This document shows, piece after piece, positions 44,043-53,030 of a stretch of 64,000 nt of DNA. Position 1 is the first letter of the stretch, and the number at the start of each line of letters is the position of its first letter. Made by a program: the position numbers and the translations under genes. Below the pieces are notes generated by a model, which did no database searches, was not told the DNA's origin, and was given only the letters and a program-made list of their open reading frames with translations. Source of the stretch: Photobacterium rosenbergii (GTDB lineage Bacteria > Pseudomonadota > Gammaproteobacteria > Enterobacterales > Vibrionaceae). Where the stretch lies: assembly GCF_003026455.1 (NCBI RefSeq), contig NZ_PYMB01000015.1, forward strand, positions 1 through 64,000, written 5' to 3'.

Positions 44043-44348
44043 ATGATTAAGAAGCGCTTTTTTAAAACCAAAGATGAAGTAGAAATCACCTTTGAGTGGC
44101 CACAAGCCGAGGGGAAAGCGGAAACTGTAGCCGTATCGGGTGATTTTACCCAATGGCAGGCAACCCCAATGAAGCTGAATAAAAAGAAAGTCTTTAGCCT
44201 CAAGCTTCGCTTACCCAAAGATGAGCAGTATCAATTCCGCTACCTGATCAATGGCTCGGAGTGGGAAAACGACCCAAGCGCCGATGACTACATCCAAAAC
44301 GGATTCGGTAGTGACAATGGCCTGCTTTCGACCCACAGCAGCCTTTGA
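44043..44348 (+). CDS. small CBM48-type glycogen-binding / isoamylase early-set protein
   Basis: A 101-residue protein consisting only of a CBM48/AMPK-type early-set domain: V-A-V-S-G-D-F-T-Q-W (about 32-41), M-K-L-N, Q-F-R-Y-L-I-N-G-S-E-W-E-N-D-P-S-A-D-D-Y. The family binds glycogen or other alpha-glucans. I choose the second ATG (44043), with AAGGAGAG five bases upstream; the ATG at 44040 is too close. There is no catalytic domain. The sigma-54 promoter and the NtrC-type dyad suggest induction on nitrogen limitation. It is followed by a bidirectional terminator and faces the LysR gene. Confidence 0.85.
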   Translation: MIKKRFFKTKDEVEITFEWPQAEGKAETVAVSGDFTQWQATPMKLNKKKVFSLKLRLPKDEQYQFRYLINGSEWENDPSADDYIQNGFGSDNGLLSTHSSL

Positions 44349-44368
44349 TATTTACCCATACTTCCAAT

Positions 44369-44403
44369 AAAAAAAGGGCTAAACAGTGTTTAGCCCTTTT
44401 TTA
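44369..44403. terminator. bidirectional terminator between CBM48 and LysR genes
   Basis: AAGGGCTAAAC pairs with GTTTAGCCCTT, with A-run and T-run flanks on both strands. Confidence 0.94.
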
Positions 44404-45342
44404 TTAATCAGAAAACTGGTTGATAATCAGCTCCCTGAGCCATTTATGGCTGGGATCACTGTCGAACTGTTTGTTCCACAGCAAGAACTGACCGCCGGGT
44501 TCGAGGTCGAGCGGTAAGCGCTTTACCACGATTTCCGCTTTATCGACAAACTCACGGACGCATTCATAGGGGTATGTGGTGAGCAAGTCGCTCTTTTCAC
44601 ACATCCTTACGGCACTGGCAATGTCGGACATATTGACCGCATTGTCGAGCTTAAGGCGCTTGGCCGCCAGTACTTCATGCAGCAACCAGGTATTTACCCC
44701 GCCAGTGACCACTTGGATATGGCGGTATTTCAAAAAAGTCTCAAGGCTCCATTCCTCATCCAATGCAGGATGCCCTTTGCGCATCACGCAAGAGGAAGCA
44801 TCTCGCATCAGTTCGACATAACTTAGCGATTCAGGGATCGTCTCAACATGAGTTTTCGCCCGGTTGTCCCACTCGAAAATGCCTATGCCAAAGTCCACCT
44901 CCCTCCTTTGCAGCCGCTGGATACTGTTTTCATTCCAGTCGCGGCTATTAATAGTAATATTCGGTGCTTCGGCTAACGCTTCAGGCAAAAAACGCGGGTA
45001 AATGGTCGAATAGGCGGTTTCAATCAGGTCGATATTGAATGAGCGGGTACTGCTTTCCGGCTCGAAACGGTCGGGATCGCTGAGCTGGTCAACCTGCAGC
45101 AAAATCTGTTGCAACTTCGCTTCGAGAGACAAGGCTTTTGGCGTCGGCAACAAGCCTTTCGATTCCCGCTCAAACAAAGGGTCATCAAATACTTGGCGTA
45201 GCTTTGTCAGCTGCTTACTCACCGCAGATTGCGACAAGTAGAGCTTATCTGCAGCCCGACTGACACTTCGCTCTTGCAGTAACACATACAGGCAAATCAA
45301 CAGATTCATATCATTTTTTAGCAGGCGGGATAAATCGATCAT
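44404..45342 (-). CDS. LysR-family transcriptional regulator (LeuO-like style)
   Basis: A 312-residue LysR regulator. The ATG at 45342 has AAAGGA 8 nt upstream and gives M-I-D-L-S-R-L-L-K-N-D-M-N-L-L-I-C-L-Y-V-L-L. The helix-turn-helix S-V-S-R-A-A-D-K-L-Y-L-S-Q-S-A-V-S-K-Q-L-T-K-L-R follows. The longer N-terminus and the PBP2-type effector domain resemble the LeuO/NodD-like regulators. It is divergent from the acetyltransferase gene with about 130 bp between, so it may control that gene. Confidence 0.9.
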   Translation of the reverse strand: MIDLSRLLKNDMNLLICLYVLLQERSVSRAADKLYLSQSAVSKQLTKLRQVFDDPLFERESKGLLPTPKALSLEAKLQQILLQVDQLSDPDRFEPESSTRSFNIDLIETAYSTIYPRFLPEALAEAPNITINSRDWNENSIQRLQRREVDFGIGIFEWDNRAKTHVETIPESLSYVELMRDASSCVMRKGHPALDEEWSLETFLKYRHIQVVTGGVNTWLLHEVLAAKRLKLDNAVNMSDIASAVRMCEKSDLLTTYPYECVREFVDKAEIVVKRLPLDLEPGGQFLLWNKQFDSDPSHKWLRELIINQFSD

Positions 45343-45472
45343 GATATTCCTTTGATTCAACTGTTTAATGAAAATATGTCACTTCTAATCATATCATGGT
45401 GCCGCTATAGTGCTTGCTAGAATCTACTGTGGGCAGTTCAACCGGCCCAGTTTGAAACAAATTGGAAAGACA

Positions 45473-46036
45473 ATGACCGAATTCGAAAAAATGCTTGCTG
45501 GCGAAGACTTTGACGGTGGCGATGAAGGGATTAATGAGATTCGTAACAACGCCGCACACTTATTGAAGACCCTAAACCAGACCATTGATGATACCCAGCG
45601 GAGTGAGCTTCTTGGCCAACTGATGGGGGAAATGCCAACCTCAAGTATCATCCGCTCCCCTTTCCATTGCGAATTCGGCAAAACCATCTTTATCGGTGAA
45701 AAGACATTTCTCAATATGAATGTCACTATGCTGGACGGCGCCAAAATTACCATTGGCAACAATGTACTGATCGGCCCGAATACCCAGTTTTACTGTGCCA
45801 GTCACTCTCTGAACTACCTTGAACGCCGCAAATGGGCGACCACCTGCCAACCTATCACTGTTGAAGATGATGTATGGATCGGTGGCAACGTCGTGATCAA
45901 CCAAGGCGTGACTATCGGTGCCCGTTCCGTTATTGCAGCAAACTCTGTGGTCAACACAGACGTCCCGCCCGATAGCCTCTACGGTGGCACACCTGCCAAA
46001 CTGATCCGCCGCATCCACGAAAATGATCAAGATTGA
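45473..46036 (+). CDS. maltose/galactoside O-acetyltransferase (hexapeptide repeat)
   Basis: A 187-residue left-handed beta-helix acetyltransferase of the Maa/LacA/NodL type. The N-terminal helix M-T-E-F-E-K-M-L-A-G-E precedes hexapeptide turns such as I-G-N-N-V-L-I-G-P and W-I-G-G-N-V-V-I-N-Q-G-V-T-I-G, with the C-terminal G-G-T-P-A-K-L-I-R-R. The catalytic-type His lies in Y-C-A-S-H-S. It transfers an acetyl group from acetyl-CoA to a sugar hydroxyl. The ATG at 45473 has GGAAAG; an upstream ATG-like frame at 45410 adds 21 unrelated residues. Confidence 0.92.
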   Translation: MTEFEKMLAGEDFDGGDEGINEIRNNAAHLLKTLNQTIDDTQRSELLGQLMGEMPTSSIIRSPFHCEFGKTIFIGEKTFLNMNVTMLDGAKITIGNNVLIGPNTQFYCASHSLNYLERRKWATTCQPITVEDDVWIGGNVVINQGVTIGARSVIAANSVVNTDVPPDSLYGGTPAKLIRRIHENDQD

Positions 46037-46057
46037 TAAACCTATAGGTAAAACGAA

Positions 46058-46612
46058 ATGAGTGATGAGCATTTCAAAGGTAAATATGAAGTCGAGTTGA
46101 AGTACCACGTAGCGTCAAAAGCGGCTTTCCTTCAGGTAATAGGGACGCTTCCCCATGAAGTCATGCTGCTCGACAATACGGAAACGGATTGGTACTTCGA
46201 TACTCCTGAGCGCACTCTTGCCACGCAAAACAAGAGCGTTTCTATCCGAGAGATGGAGCCTTCGGGCATTAAATTATGGATAGTCAAAGGCCCAGAGGCT
46301 GACCGCTGCGAAGCGACCAATATCACCGATGCAAAAGCAGCCAAAAGCATGTTGGCAACCATGGGCTATGAGCCGTATTTGGAGATGAAGAAAATACGCA
46401 GTATTTACTTTGTTGGCCAATACCACATTACCTTGGACTTCCTCGAAGGCATCGGGCACTTCGCTGAGTTTGCCATCATGACCGATGAAGAATCACTTCT
46501 TGCTAGCTATAAAACCGAACTTGAACAGTTGGCTAGCCAGTTTGGTCTGACGGCCGAGGATCTCGAGCATCGCTCATATCGAACGCTTTATCAAATGCAG
46601 TCTACACTCTAG
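46058..46612 (+). CDS. CYTH-domain protein (class IV adenylate cyclase / triphosphatase family)
   Basis: A 184-residue single CYTH domain. The E-x-E-x-K signature is Y-E-V-E-L-K at residues 10-15 (E11, E13, K15). Further tunnel-lining charged residues are I-R-E-M, K-G-P and R-C-E-A-T. The class IV adenylate cyclase CyaB of Aeromonas belongs here, but so do thiamine and inorganic triphosphatases. The motif shows metal-dependent triphosphate chemistry without telling which substrate. It lies 21 bp after the acetyltransferase and may be co-transcribed. Confidence 0.9.
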   Translation: MSDEHFKGKYEVELKYHVASKAAFLQVIGTLPHEVMLLDNTETDWYFDTPERTLATQNKSVSIREMEPSGIKLWIVKGPEADRCEATNITDAKAAKSMLATMGYEPYLEMKKIRSIYFVGQYHITLDFLEGIGHFAEFAIMTDEESLLASYKTELEQLASQFGLTAEDLEHRSYRTLYQMQSTL

Positions 46613-46625
46613 CGTTTTACGTAAA

Positions 46626-47030
46626 CTAGCGCTTCGGCTTGAGTTCTACCACATTCCCTTCAGGATCTTGGATATAGAGTGAACGGCCAAACCCTTCGGC
46701 GCCATAGCGTTCGGCAAAGCCCTCACAGGCAATATTATGTTGGGATAAATACTCAAGGAGCGCATGTTCCTCAACAGGCACGATCTGCAAGCAAAAGTGA
46801 TCGACATTACGGCCATCTTGGCTGGGCGGTTTACCGCCTAACTGGCCGAGTTGGCTGTCAACCGTAACAAGATCGATCAACGCACTACCGGCACGCAGCT
46901 GTACTAGCCCCATTTCCTTGGGCAGTTCTCGCTCCAATTTCGCACCGAGTACTTGGCAATAAAAATTGAGCATATCAGTTAGTTTGGTGGTTCTTAGCAC
47001 TACATGGTCAATCCCTTCGAGTTTTATCAT
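46626..47030 (-). CDS. VOC-family (glyoxalase-like) protein
   Basis: A 134-residue vicinal-oxygen-chelate protein with start M-I-K-L-E-G-I-D-H-V-V-L-R-T-T. It shows the paired beta-alpha-beta-beta-beta modules of the family. Potential metal ligands are H9 and the late Glu in D-P-E-G-N-V-V-E. The ATG at 47030 has a purine-rich GGGAGCGGGG upstream. Members include glyoxalases, dioxygenases and resistance proteins. The substrate is unknown. It converges on the CYTH gene with 13 bp between stops. Confidence 0.88.
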   Translation of the reverse strand: MIKLEGIDHVVLRTTKLTDMLNFYCQVLGAKLERELPKEMGLVQLRAGSALIDLVTVDSQLGQLGGKPPSQDGRNVDHFCLQIVPVEEHALLEYLSQHNIACEGFAERYGAEGFGRSLYIQDPEGNVVELKPKR

Positions 47031-47140
47031 CCCCGCTCCCGTTACCCTGTCATTGATACCAACAAACACGCATAGTGAGTGGTTTTCGCTTCTTGTTGGT
47101 TTTCACTTTTCACCCTCACTATTACTCAGTGTGGACGAAG

Positions 47141-48370
47141 CTAAAAATTCCAGCGAATCTGGGCAAACAGCAAGGTGCTGGCCGTTTCCCCAAACAAACT
47201 ATTCCCACTGCCGTCAAAGCGCTGGATAACACCGAGTAACTGCCAGTCATCTGCCAGCGAGTAGCTATTGCTTGCACCGACGAAATAGGAGCCGTCATCA
47301 TAGTAGGATGCTGACAGCGTCAACCGACTAAGTGGTGTCACATCCAGACTGGCATCGGCATAGGCCGTCCAGCGGGTAAAACTCAACGTTCTGGCTGTCA
47401 ACGGCAGGTTCAAAAAGGCAATGGCATTTTGTGGGTCTTGCGGGTTTGAAATGTATAACACCGCCCCCCGTGCCATCCAGTTTCGCTGGCCGCCAAAGCT
47501 GTAATCCATTTCGAGGGTGGCGACAGCAGTGTGTTCAAGCTCCTCACCTTGCCATTGGTCTTTGGTTGGTTCAAACCAAGTAAACTCCCCCCTCAAACCC
47601 GCACCTTGGACATCTCCAGCAAAGCCAGCGCCAATAACGTTATCCAGCAAGGACTTCCCAGCCAATACCTGATAATCCCATCCTTTGTGGTTGAATAAGT
47701 AGCGGCCAGCGTAACTGTTCAAATCACTGTCTGAATTGGGGTTAACCACGACATCAACCGAACTGGCAAAACCCAGCTTGCGGCTGACCATAACCGCATC
47801 GCTACCCGCTCGCTCTTCATAATCAAAATCATAGATAGAATAAGAATTGAAGATATCGTTTGGGTTCCATAACGTCGCCATGGCCCAGTTTATACGAAAA
47901 CGGCCACCTCTAACCTGCCAGTCATCACGCTGCCAGTTGACATAAAGGCGATCGAATTGGCTGTTACCCACGACACCTTTTTTATCCAGCCAGTTTTTCG
48001 ATAAATCCATGTAACCGGTATCTATCGCCACCAGTTCGCCATAGCCGGGGATTTCTGCCGTATCACCAAACAACAAACGGTTACGCATCCCGGCATTGAA
48101 GCGTAGCTGTTCATTGAAGCGATATTCAAAATTGAAACGCTGATGGATAAGGTGATCCAGCCCGTTCGAGCCACTGTCTGGCAATGTCCCGGTTGCCATG
48201 TATTTCACGTAGCCGTTGAGATCCCAGTTTTTTTCAGGCTCTAGCCCCGGGATCTGCGCATTGGCCACCGGAGCAATTACCGCCAGAAAAGCGGCTAAAG
48301 AGACTATTTGGCCTACCCTCGTTTTACGCCCAGCGGTTAAGGCTTCCTTTGGCTTTGGCATCCAGTTCAC
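47141..48370 (-). CDS. outer-membrane beta-barrel protein of the TetR-Lol-like operon
   Basis: A 409-residue exported protein with a signal peptide (cleavage after about residue 38, V-A-N-A). It is rich in alternating Tyr/Phe/Trp strands (N-F-E-Y-R-F, R-L-Y-V-N-W-Q-R, Y-V-G-A-S-N-S-Y) and ends in W-N-F. The terminal aromatic residue is the outer-membrane barrel assembly signal. It may start at GTG 48370, which overlaps the ATPase stop, or at ATG 48361. It is last of the six-gene operon and would be the outer-membrane component. I do not recognise a specific family. Confidence 0.85.
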   Translation of the reverse strand: MNWMPKPKEALTAGRKTRVGQIVSLAAFLAVIAPVANAQIPGLEPEKNWDLNGYVKYMATGTLPDSGSNGLDHLIHQRFNFEYRFNEQLRFNAGMRNRLLFGDTAEIPGYGELVAIDTGYMDLSKNWLDKKGVVGNSQFDRLYVNWQRDDWQVRGGRFRINWAMATLWNPNDIFNSYSIYDFDYEERAGSDAVMVSRKLGFASSVDVVVNPNSDSDLNSYAGRYLFNHKGWDYQVLAGKSLLDNVIGAGFAGDVQGAGLRGEFTWFEPTKDQWQGEELEHTAVATLEMDYSFGGQRNWMARGAVLYISNPQDPQNAIAFLNLPLTARTLSFTRWTAYADASLDVTPLSRLTLSASYYDDGSYFVGASNSYSLADDWQLLGVIQRFDGSGNSLFGETASTLLFAQIRWNF

Positions 48371-49050
48371 TGGCGGCGGTCCTCTTTGAGTTGCCCATCT
48401 TCAAATACGATCACCCGTTTAGCCCGCTTGATCACCCTTGGGTCATGGGTGGAAAAGATAAAGGTAGTCCCTTCCTTCTCGTTAAGCTGTTGCATAATAT
48501 CCAGCAGCTCTGAGGTACTTTGGGCATCTAGGTTGGCCGTGGGCTCATCAGCCATCACAAAGCGTGGACGGGGTGCGAGTGCCCTAGCTACCGCAACACG
48601 CTGCTGCTGGCCACCGGACAATTTAGCCGGACGCTTGTGCTGCTGGTCCTCAAGCCCTACTTGGGTGAGTAGCTCTCCTGCCCGCCGACGACACGTGGCT
48701 TCATCATGCCCTTGCAGCTGCATCACGAATTCGACATTTTCTAGCGCAGTCAGCACCGGTAACAAACTGTAATCTTGGAAAATAAAACCAATATGATCCC
48801 GACGGAAGGCAATTAGCGCCTTTTCATCTAACTGGCAAATATCGCAGTCATCAATATGAACACTTCCGGAGCTCGGGCTGTCAATGCCACCAATCATGTT
48901 GAGCAAGGTTGTCTTCCCTGAACCAGAAGGCCCCATGATCGCGACAAACTCCCCCTGCTCGACAGTAAGATCGAGAGCTCTTACCGCATGAACCGGAAAA
49001 TCACTGTCAGGATTATAAATTTTGCACAATTTATTGATTAATATAGTCAT
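48367..49050 (-). CDS. ABC-transporter ATPase (LolD/MacB-type)
   Basis: A 227-residue ATP-binding subunit with Walker A G-P-S-G-S-G-K-T-T (about 43-51), signature L-S-G-G-Q-Q-Q-R-V-A, Walker B F-V-M-A-D-E-P-T and the switch His S-T-H-D. The order and the pattern A-V-R-A-L-D-L-T-V-E-Q-G-E-F-V-A-I-M match the lipoprotein-release and MacB-like subfamily. ATP binding drives mechanical work on the partner FtsX-type permeases. The ATG at 49050 follows the permease stop by 13 bp. The operon position is fifth. Confidence 0.94.
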   Translation of the reverse strand: MTILINKLCKIYNPDSDFPVHAVRALDLTVEQGEFVAIMGPSGSGKTTLLNMIGGIDSPSSGSVHIDDCDICQLDEKALIAFRRDHIGFIFQDYSLLPVLTALENVEFVMQLQGHDEATCRRRAGELLTQVGLEDQQHKRPAKLSGGQQQRVAVARALAPRPRFVMADEPTANLDAQSTSELLDIMQQLNEKEGTTFIFSTHDPRVIKRAKRVIVFEDGQLKEDRRQ

Positions 49051-49063
49051 TATTTTGTCTCTG

Positions 49064-50299
49064 TCAGTGCTTGTCAGCCATGGCATCAACAGGCCGTTGT
49101 TTGAGAATTTGCCGTGCTGGATAAAGCGCCGCCAACAGGCTCGCAGCAACAACCGTGAAGAAAATCATTTGGTATTCAGTAAAGGTCACTTGGGGATATA
49201 GCAAAGTATCGACGCCAAACGCCCCTAAACCCTCGGCCATGGCCCCGAGCGGTATCCCGGTGTATTGCAACACACCGATGACGATCAGGCTCGCGAGTAA
49301 ACCAAGGCCTGCACCGGTAATTCCAAGCCATGCGGTTTCGAGCATGATCAGAATAAAGACACGATGCTTTTGCATCCCCACCGCCATCAATACACCAAAT
49401 TCACGAGTGCGCTCGAAGACAGACATCAACATGATATTGACGATACCAAAGCCCATTGCCACCACAAATATACCGAGCATAATGGCATTACTTAGCCCCT
49501 GCTGATTGATTAGCGAGGCTAATAAAGGCTGCACCTGCTGCCAGTCGCGGATACGGTTACCCACAGATATGGCTTCATCGCCCCTCAATCGCTTTGCTTG
49601 CAACATGGCGGCATCATCACTCTCGAGCAACACAGCGACTTCATGTGCCCCTCCAATGCCTGCTAAAGCAGTAAGATCAGCCCGGCGTACAAAGACATTG
49701 CTGTCATCAAAACTAGTTGATGGCGTTTTGAATATCCCTCTTACCCTGAAAGCGGCACCGCTAACATCGCCAGAAGCATCGGTGAAAGTCAGGACCACCT
49801 TGGAGCCGATACGTAACTTAAGGCGGGACGCCGTTTTCTCAGAAACCAGTACTGGATTCCGCCCCTCTTCGCTTAGCCACTCCCCTTGGGTAATGTTGTC
49901 AGCCAAAGGGGTCACTGTTGATTCCGCTTGTGTATCGATACCGTTGATACGGACGCCACGGTTACTGCGTGCCGATGCTACCATGCCATCAGCAATGAAC
50001 CGTGCAGACCAACCTTTCAAACCAGGTATCGCCGCAACGGCTTTCTCAACGTCAGGTAAATCTACAATGGTGTGCTTAATATCAGGATCATCAAGGTAAA
50101 GCGTGTTCTGGACTTGAATATGGCTGGTCTGCCAAGCAATGGCATTGTGGATCATGCTGCCGTACATGCCTGACAGGAACCCCATCATGGCAACGACCCC
50201 CATCAAGCCAAATACCATAGCGCCTAGCATGATGCCGGTACGTAGTTTATTGCGCCAGAGGTTACGCCAAGCCAATTTGAATAACATATCACTTCGCAT
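49064..50299 (-). CDS. FtsX-type permease 2 (LolC/E or MacB-like)
   Basis: A 411-residue permease with an N-terminal membrane helix (about 20-45), a large periplasmic MacB_PCD-like domain (about 45-270) and three C-terminal helices of the FtsX domain (about 280-395; R-T-R-E-F-G-V-L-M-A-V-G). Its start ATG overlaps the stop of the first permease by 11 bp, with a strong AAGGGAGGCGG upstream. With the ATPase it should form a type VII ABC transporter, the class that extracts lipoproteins or lipids from the outer leaflet of the inner membrane. The partner permease is a distant paralogue. Confidence 0.92.
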   Translation of the reverse strand: MRSDMLFKLAWRNLWRNKLRTGIMLGAMVFGLMGVVAMMGFLSGMYGSMIHNAIAWQTSHIQVQNTLYLDDPDIKHTIVDLPDVEKAVAAIPGLKGWSARFIADGMVASARSNRGVRINGIDTQAESTVTPLADNITQGEWLSEEGRNPVLVSEKTASRLKLRIGSKVVLTFTDASGDVSGAAFRVRGIFKTPSTSFDDSNVFVRRADLTALAGIGGAHEVAVLLESDDAAMLQAKRLRGDEAISVGNRIRDWQQVQPLLASLINQQGLSNAIMLGIFVVAMGFGIVNIMLMSVFERTREFGVLMAVGMQKHRVFILIMLETAWLGITGAGLGLLASLIVIGVLQYTGIPLGAMAEGLGAFGVDTLLYPQVTFTEYQMIFFTVVAASLLAALYPARQILKQRPVDAMADKH

Positions 50300-51518
50300 A
50301 GCCGCCTCCCTTCAGTGCCTTGACCACTTCCAACCGGCGAACCCGCCACATCGGATAGACAAGGCAAACCACTAACAGCACCATGACGATAATAATTTGA
50401 TCAAGCATTAGCATTGGGTCGAGCGCCATGGGCAGGATAGGATCCCACCCCATTTCAAGCACTAATTCAGCCGTCTCACCCGTCAGCGCTATTGGATTGA
50501 TATAGAACCACACCAAGACAGGCAGAGTGATCACCATCCCTATCACGATCCCAAGCAAACCAATCATCAAGGATTCCAACCCAATCAAAATGATGATTTT
50601 TCGCTTGAGCATGCCAGTTGCTAGCATCACGCCAAATTCACGCTGGCGCTCCAACGTCATCATCAGCAAGGTAGCAAACAAGCCAAAGCCAACAACGCCA
50701 TACAGCAGGTACATGATGAAAATGCCACCAGCCTTATCCATCAAAATTTGCTGGGCCATTTCCGGTGCGAGATCCTGCCAATCCCGGACATTGACCTCAT
50801 CGCCATACGCTTGTCTAAGCTGGGTTTCCGTCGTGTCTAATTGGCCAAGCGGCTTGATATCCAATACCCATGCGGTTACCTGCTCCCCGGTGCTGTAGAG
50901 GGTTTGAGCGAGGGCGATTGGCATATAGACCAACTGGTTGTCTAGCTGGGCAACAGGGAAATCCAAGATACCTTTTACCCGATAAAGCCCTGCTGCGGTT
51001 TGTCCTCGGTAGCCCTGGCCATAGAGGATCAGCTCATCGCCAACGTCTAAACCAAAATAACGGGCAACCCCTTCGCCAATGAGAACTTGCTCATCGTCAG
51101 GCGACAAGAATTCCCCCTTAGCCAAACGATTTGAGATGTTGGAATAACTATCTTCTGCTTGCGTATCGACCCCAAGCACCATCACACCTTTGGACTTGTC
51201 CCCAGATGCCGCTAAGGCAAACGACTCGATACGAGGGAGAATTCGATCGACTGCCGGGTTAGATGATACAGGCCCAATAAAGGCCTTATCCATCGGCAAC
51301 AGGTCATCGATACTGTTACTTTCAGCAAATTCCGAATGTTGCAACTGAATAAGCCCAGTATAAAAACGGGCGGCATTTTCGATATTGTTGGCGTACGTCC
51401 CCTCCTGCAAGCTGCGCATGAACAGCGACAAGGCCAACGTCAGGGCCAGGGCAGCAGCGGTAAGGATGGTCCGCCGCTTCTGCCGCCAGATATTTCGCCA
51501 AGCTAATTTCAGTAACAT
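50289..51518 (-). CDS. FtsX-type permease 1 (LolC/E or MacB-like)
   Basis: A 409-residue permease of the same architecture as its neighbour, with N-terminal start M-L-L-K-L-A-W-R-N-I-W-R-Q-K-R-R-T-I. The C-terminal FtsX domain contains R-Q-R-E-F-G-V-M-L-A-T-G-M. The twin, non-identical permeases resemble a LolC/LolE heterodimer rather than the MacB homodimer. AAGGAAGAACC precedes the ATG. It lies between the LolA-like gene and permease 2. Confidence 0.92.
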   Translation of the reverse strand: MLLKLAWRNIWRQKRRTILTAAALALTLALSLFMRSLQEGTYANNIENAARFYTGLIQLQHSEFAESNSIDDLLPMDKAFIGPVSSNPAVDRILPRIESFALAASGDKSKGVMVLGVDTQAEDSYSNISNRLAKGEFLSPDDEQVLIGEGVARYFGLDVGDELILYGQGYRGQTAAGLYRVKGILDFPVAQLDNQLVYMPIALAQTLYSTGEQVTAWVLDIKPLGQLDTTETQLRQAYGDEVNVRDWQDLAPEMAQQILMDKAGGIFIMYLLYGVVGFGLFATLLMMTLERQREFGVMLATGMLKRKIIILIGLESLMIGLLGIVIGMVITLPVLVWFYINPIALTGETAELVLEMGWDPILPMALDPMLMLDQIIIVMVLLVVCLVYPMWRVRRLEVVKALKGGGYAK

Positions 51519-51548
51519 GGTTCTTCCTTGATTTCTTGTCCCTTATCG

Positions 51549-52298
51549 CTAATCACGCAGAGACTTCATCTGACTTTGGGAGAAGAAACTTTCTTTTATC
51601 GGGAAGTTAAATTGAGCCTGGTGGGTAATAATTTCAGTTTTATTGCCCGGCTTATCGGCTGGCAGCATTTCCATCCGCGAGGCAACCTGACGGCCACCCA
51701 TGTATTTCACATCATAGGTGTTCATGGTGTTGATCAGATCGTCAAACTCATCGTAGAACTCAACCTTGCGTTGCAAGTAGGTCTGCTTAGAAATCCAAAG
51801 CCGGACCTTGCTCCAGACAACTGGCGCATTGGGTTTGGCGGTGGCATCAATGACCCAACTGGCATCATTATCAAACACTTCGGTCCCCACCATCTTGTGG
51901 GTGTAATCCACCACAATCGATGACTGGTTAATCAAATCATCATTGGTAAAATCCGAGCCCATCCAAGACTGACCCAACATAGAAGGGGCTATTTTTACCA
52001 CCCGTTCAATACTCGGTAGCCAGTTCCACATTTCCCGGTAACGTTTGAGCGAGGCACTGCCTTTGTCTTTGGCCGGCGCGGTCACCAACACCAACGACAA
52101 ATCTTGCCCTTTGGTCCAGCTTTTCATGCTCATGGTGCGGGTCCAGTCAGGGCGCACAATACGCATGGTTGCCTCGGTATAACTGGAGTCACCCCGCATC
52201 TGCTGATCAGACTTTCTGACGATTGATGTAGCCGACTCTGCTAATACCCAAGTGGGTAGACAGGCTAGGATAACCAATAAAACCTTAAGTGATTGCAT
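51549..52298 (-). CDS. LolA-like periplasmic outer-membrane lipoprotein-sorting protein
   Basis: A 249-residue exported protein with signal peptide M-Q-S-L-K-V-L-L-V-I-L-A-C-L-P-T-W-V-L-A (about 20). It belongs to the LolA-like family annotated as outer-membrane lipoprotein-sorting protein, with blocks G-S-A-S-L-K-R-Y-R-E-M-W-N-W-L-P and S-M-L-G-Q-S-W-M-G-S-D-F. The half-barrel fold can carry a lipid acyl chain across the periplasm. The start is two bases after the tetR stop, with GAAGGAGA in the overlap, so expression is coupled to tetR. Together with the ABC genes and the barrel it could form a complete transfer route. Confidence 0.9.
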   Translation of the reverse strand: MQSLKVLLVILACLPTWVLAESATSIVRKSDQQMRGDSSYTEATMRIVRPDWTRTMSMKSWTKGQDLSLVLVTAPAKDKGSASLKRYREMWNWLPSIERVVKIAPSMLGQSWMGSDFTNDDLINQSSIVVDYTHKMVGTEVFDNDASWVIDATAKPNAPVVWSKVRLWISKQTYLQRKVEFYDEFDDLINTMNTYDVKYMGGRQVASRMEMLPADKPGNKTEIITHQAQFNFPIKESFFSQSQMKSLRD

Positions 52299-52300
52299 CC

Positions 52301-52990
52301 CTATTCTCCTTCGTCAGTAAACCAGGCCTGCAGCAATTGGTCGTCAATCAAAGGCAGACTGCCAGGCGTCGCCCCGACCATTCGCTCAAGCACGAGTTGA
52401 GTCGCTTTTACTTCTACAACAACCTCATCCAGCAAACCTGACATCTTGTCGGTGTTTAGCATTTTTCGGGTGAGCTCTTCCGAAAAGCCGTTCAGTACGC
52501 TGACCATCAGCCTAGCCGTAACAGTGGTAGAAGGCGCATCAAAGACCTTTTCTTGATTGCCCTGATGCAAAATGACTTCGTAATAGCCTGTAAGCAAAGC
52601 ACTGACTTTTTGCATGAAGTTGTGTTTCAGCTGAAGGTTTTCATCCATGTTGATGATCTTAAAGAAACCCAGCATGATTTCCTTCTGGCCAACTTCCCAT
52701 TGGTTAGTTCGACGCAGCAGGGTTTCCCACTTAGTCAAAGCATTGAGGTTGGGATCATCGACCAAGCCCCCGATTAACTGGCGGTATTGCACCAGCATGT
52801 CATCACTCCACGCTTCCAGCACCGCTTGCTTAGAATCGAAATGGTGGTAAAACGCTCCCTTGGATACCCCTACATACTGAATAAGGTCATTGACCGAGGT
52901 ATTGGCATACCCTTTGGAGAAAAACAGTTCATTGGCTGCAGCAATGAACTCAGTTCGTCGCTCCTGCGGCGATTTTACAACTCTTGACAT
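52301..52990 (-). CDS. TetR-family repressor of the Lol-like operon
   Basis: A 229-residue TetR-family regulator. The helix-turn-helix (about 30-55) reads Y-A-N-T-S-V-N-D-L-I-Q-Y-V-G-V-S-K-G-A-F-Y-H-H-F-D-S-K. The C-terminal ligand pocket is unrelated to well-known members. It is the first gene of the operon and lies 16 bp downstream of a perfect palindromic operator, so autoregulation is very likely. The ligand is unknown. The ATG at 52990 follows GAGGGCAGGG. Confidence 0.93.
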   Translation of the reverse strand: MSRVVKSPQERRTEFIAAANELFFSKGYANTSVNDLIQYVGVSKGAFYHHFDSKQAVLEAWSDDMLVQYRQLIGGLVDDPNLNALTKWETLLRRTNQWEVGQKEIMLGFFKIINMDENLQLKHNFMQKVSALLTGYYEVILHQGNQEKVFDAPSTTVTARLMVSVLNGFSEELTRKMLNTDKMSGLLDEVVVEVKATQLVLERMVGATPGSLPLIDDQLLQAWFTDEGE

Positions 52991-53005
52991 ACCCTGCCCT
53001 CACAG

Positions 53006-53022
53006 ACCGACCGACGGTCGGT
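53006..53022 (-). promoter_or_regulatory. TetR operator (perfect palindrome)
   Basis: ACCGACCGACGGTCGGT has perfect 8-bp arms around one base. It lies at the predicted transcription start and 16 bp before tetR. This is a typical TetR-family operator. Confidence 0.85.
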
Positions 53023-53030
53023 ATGTAAAA

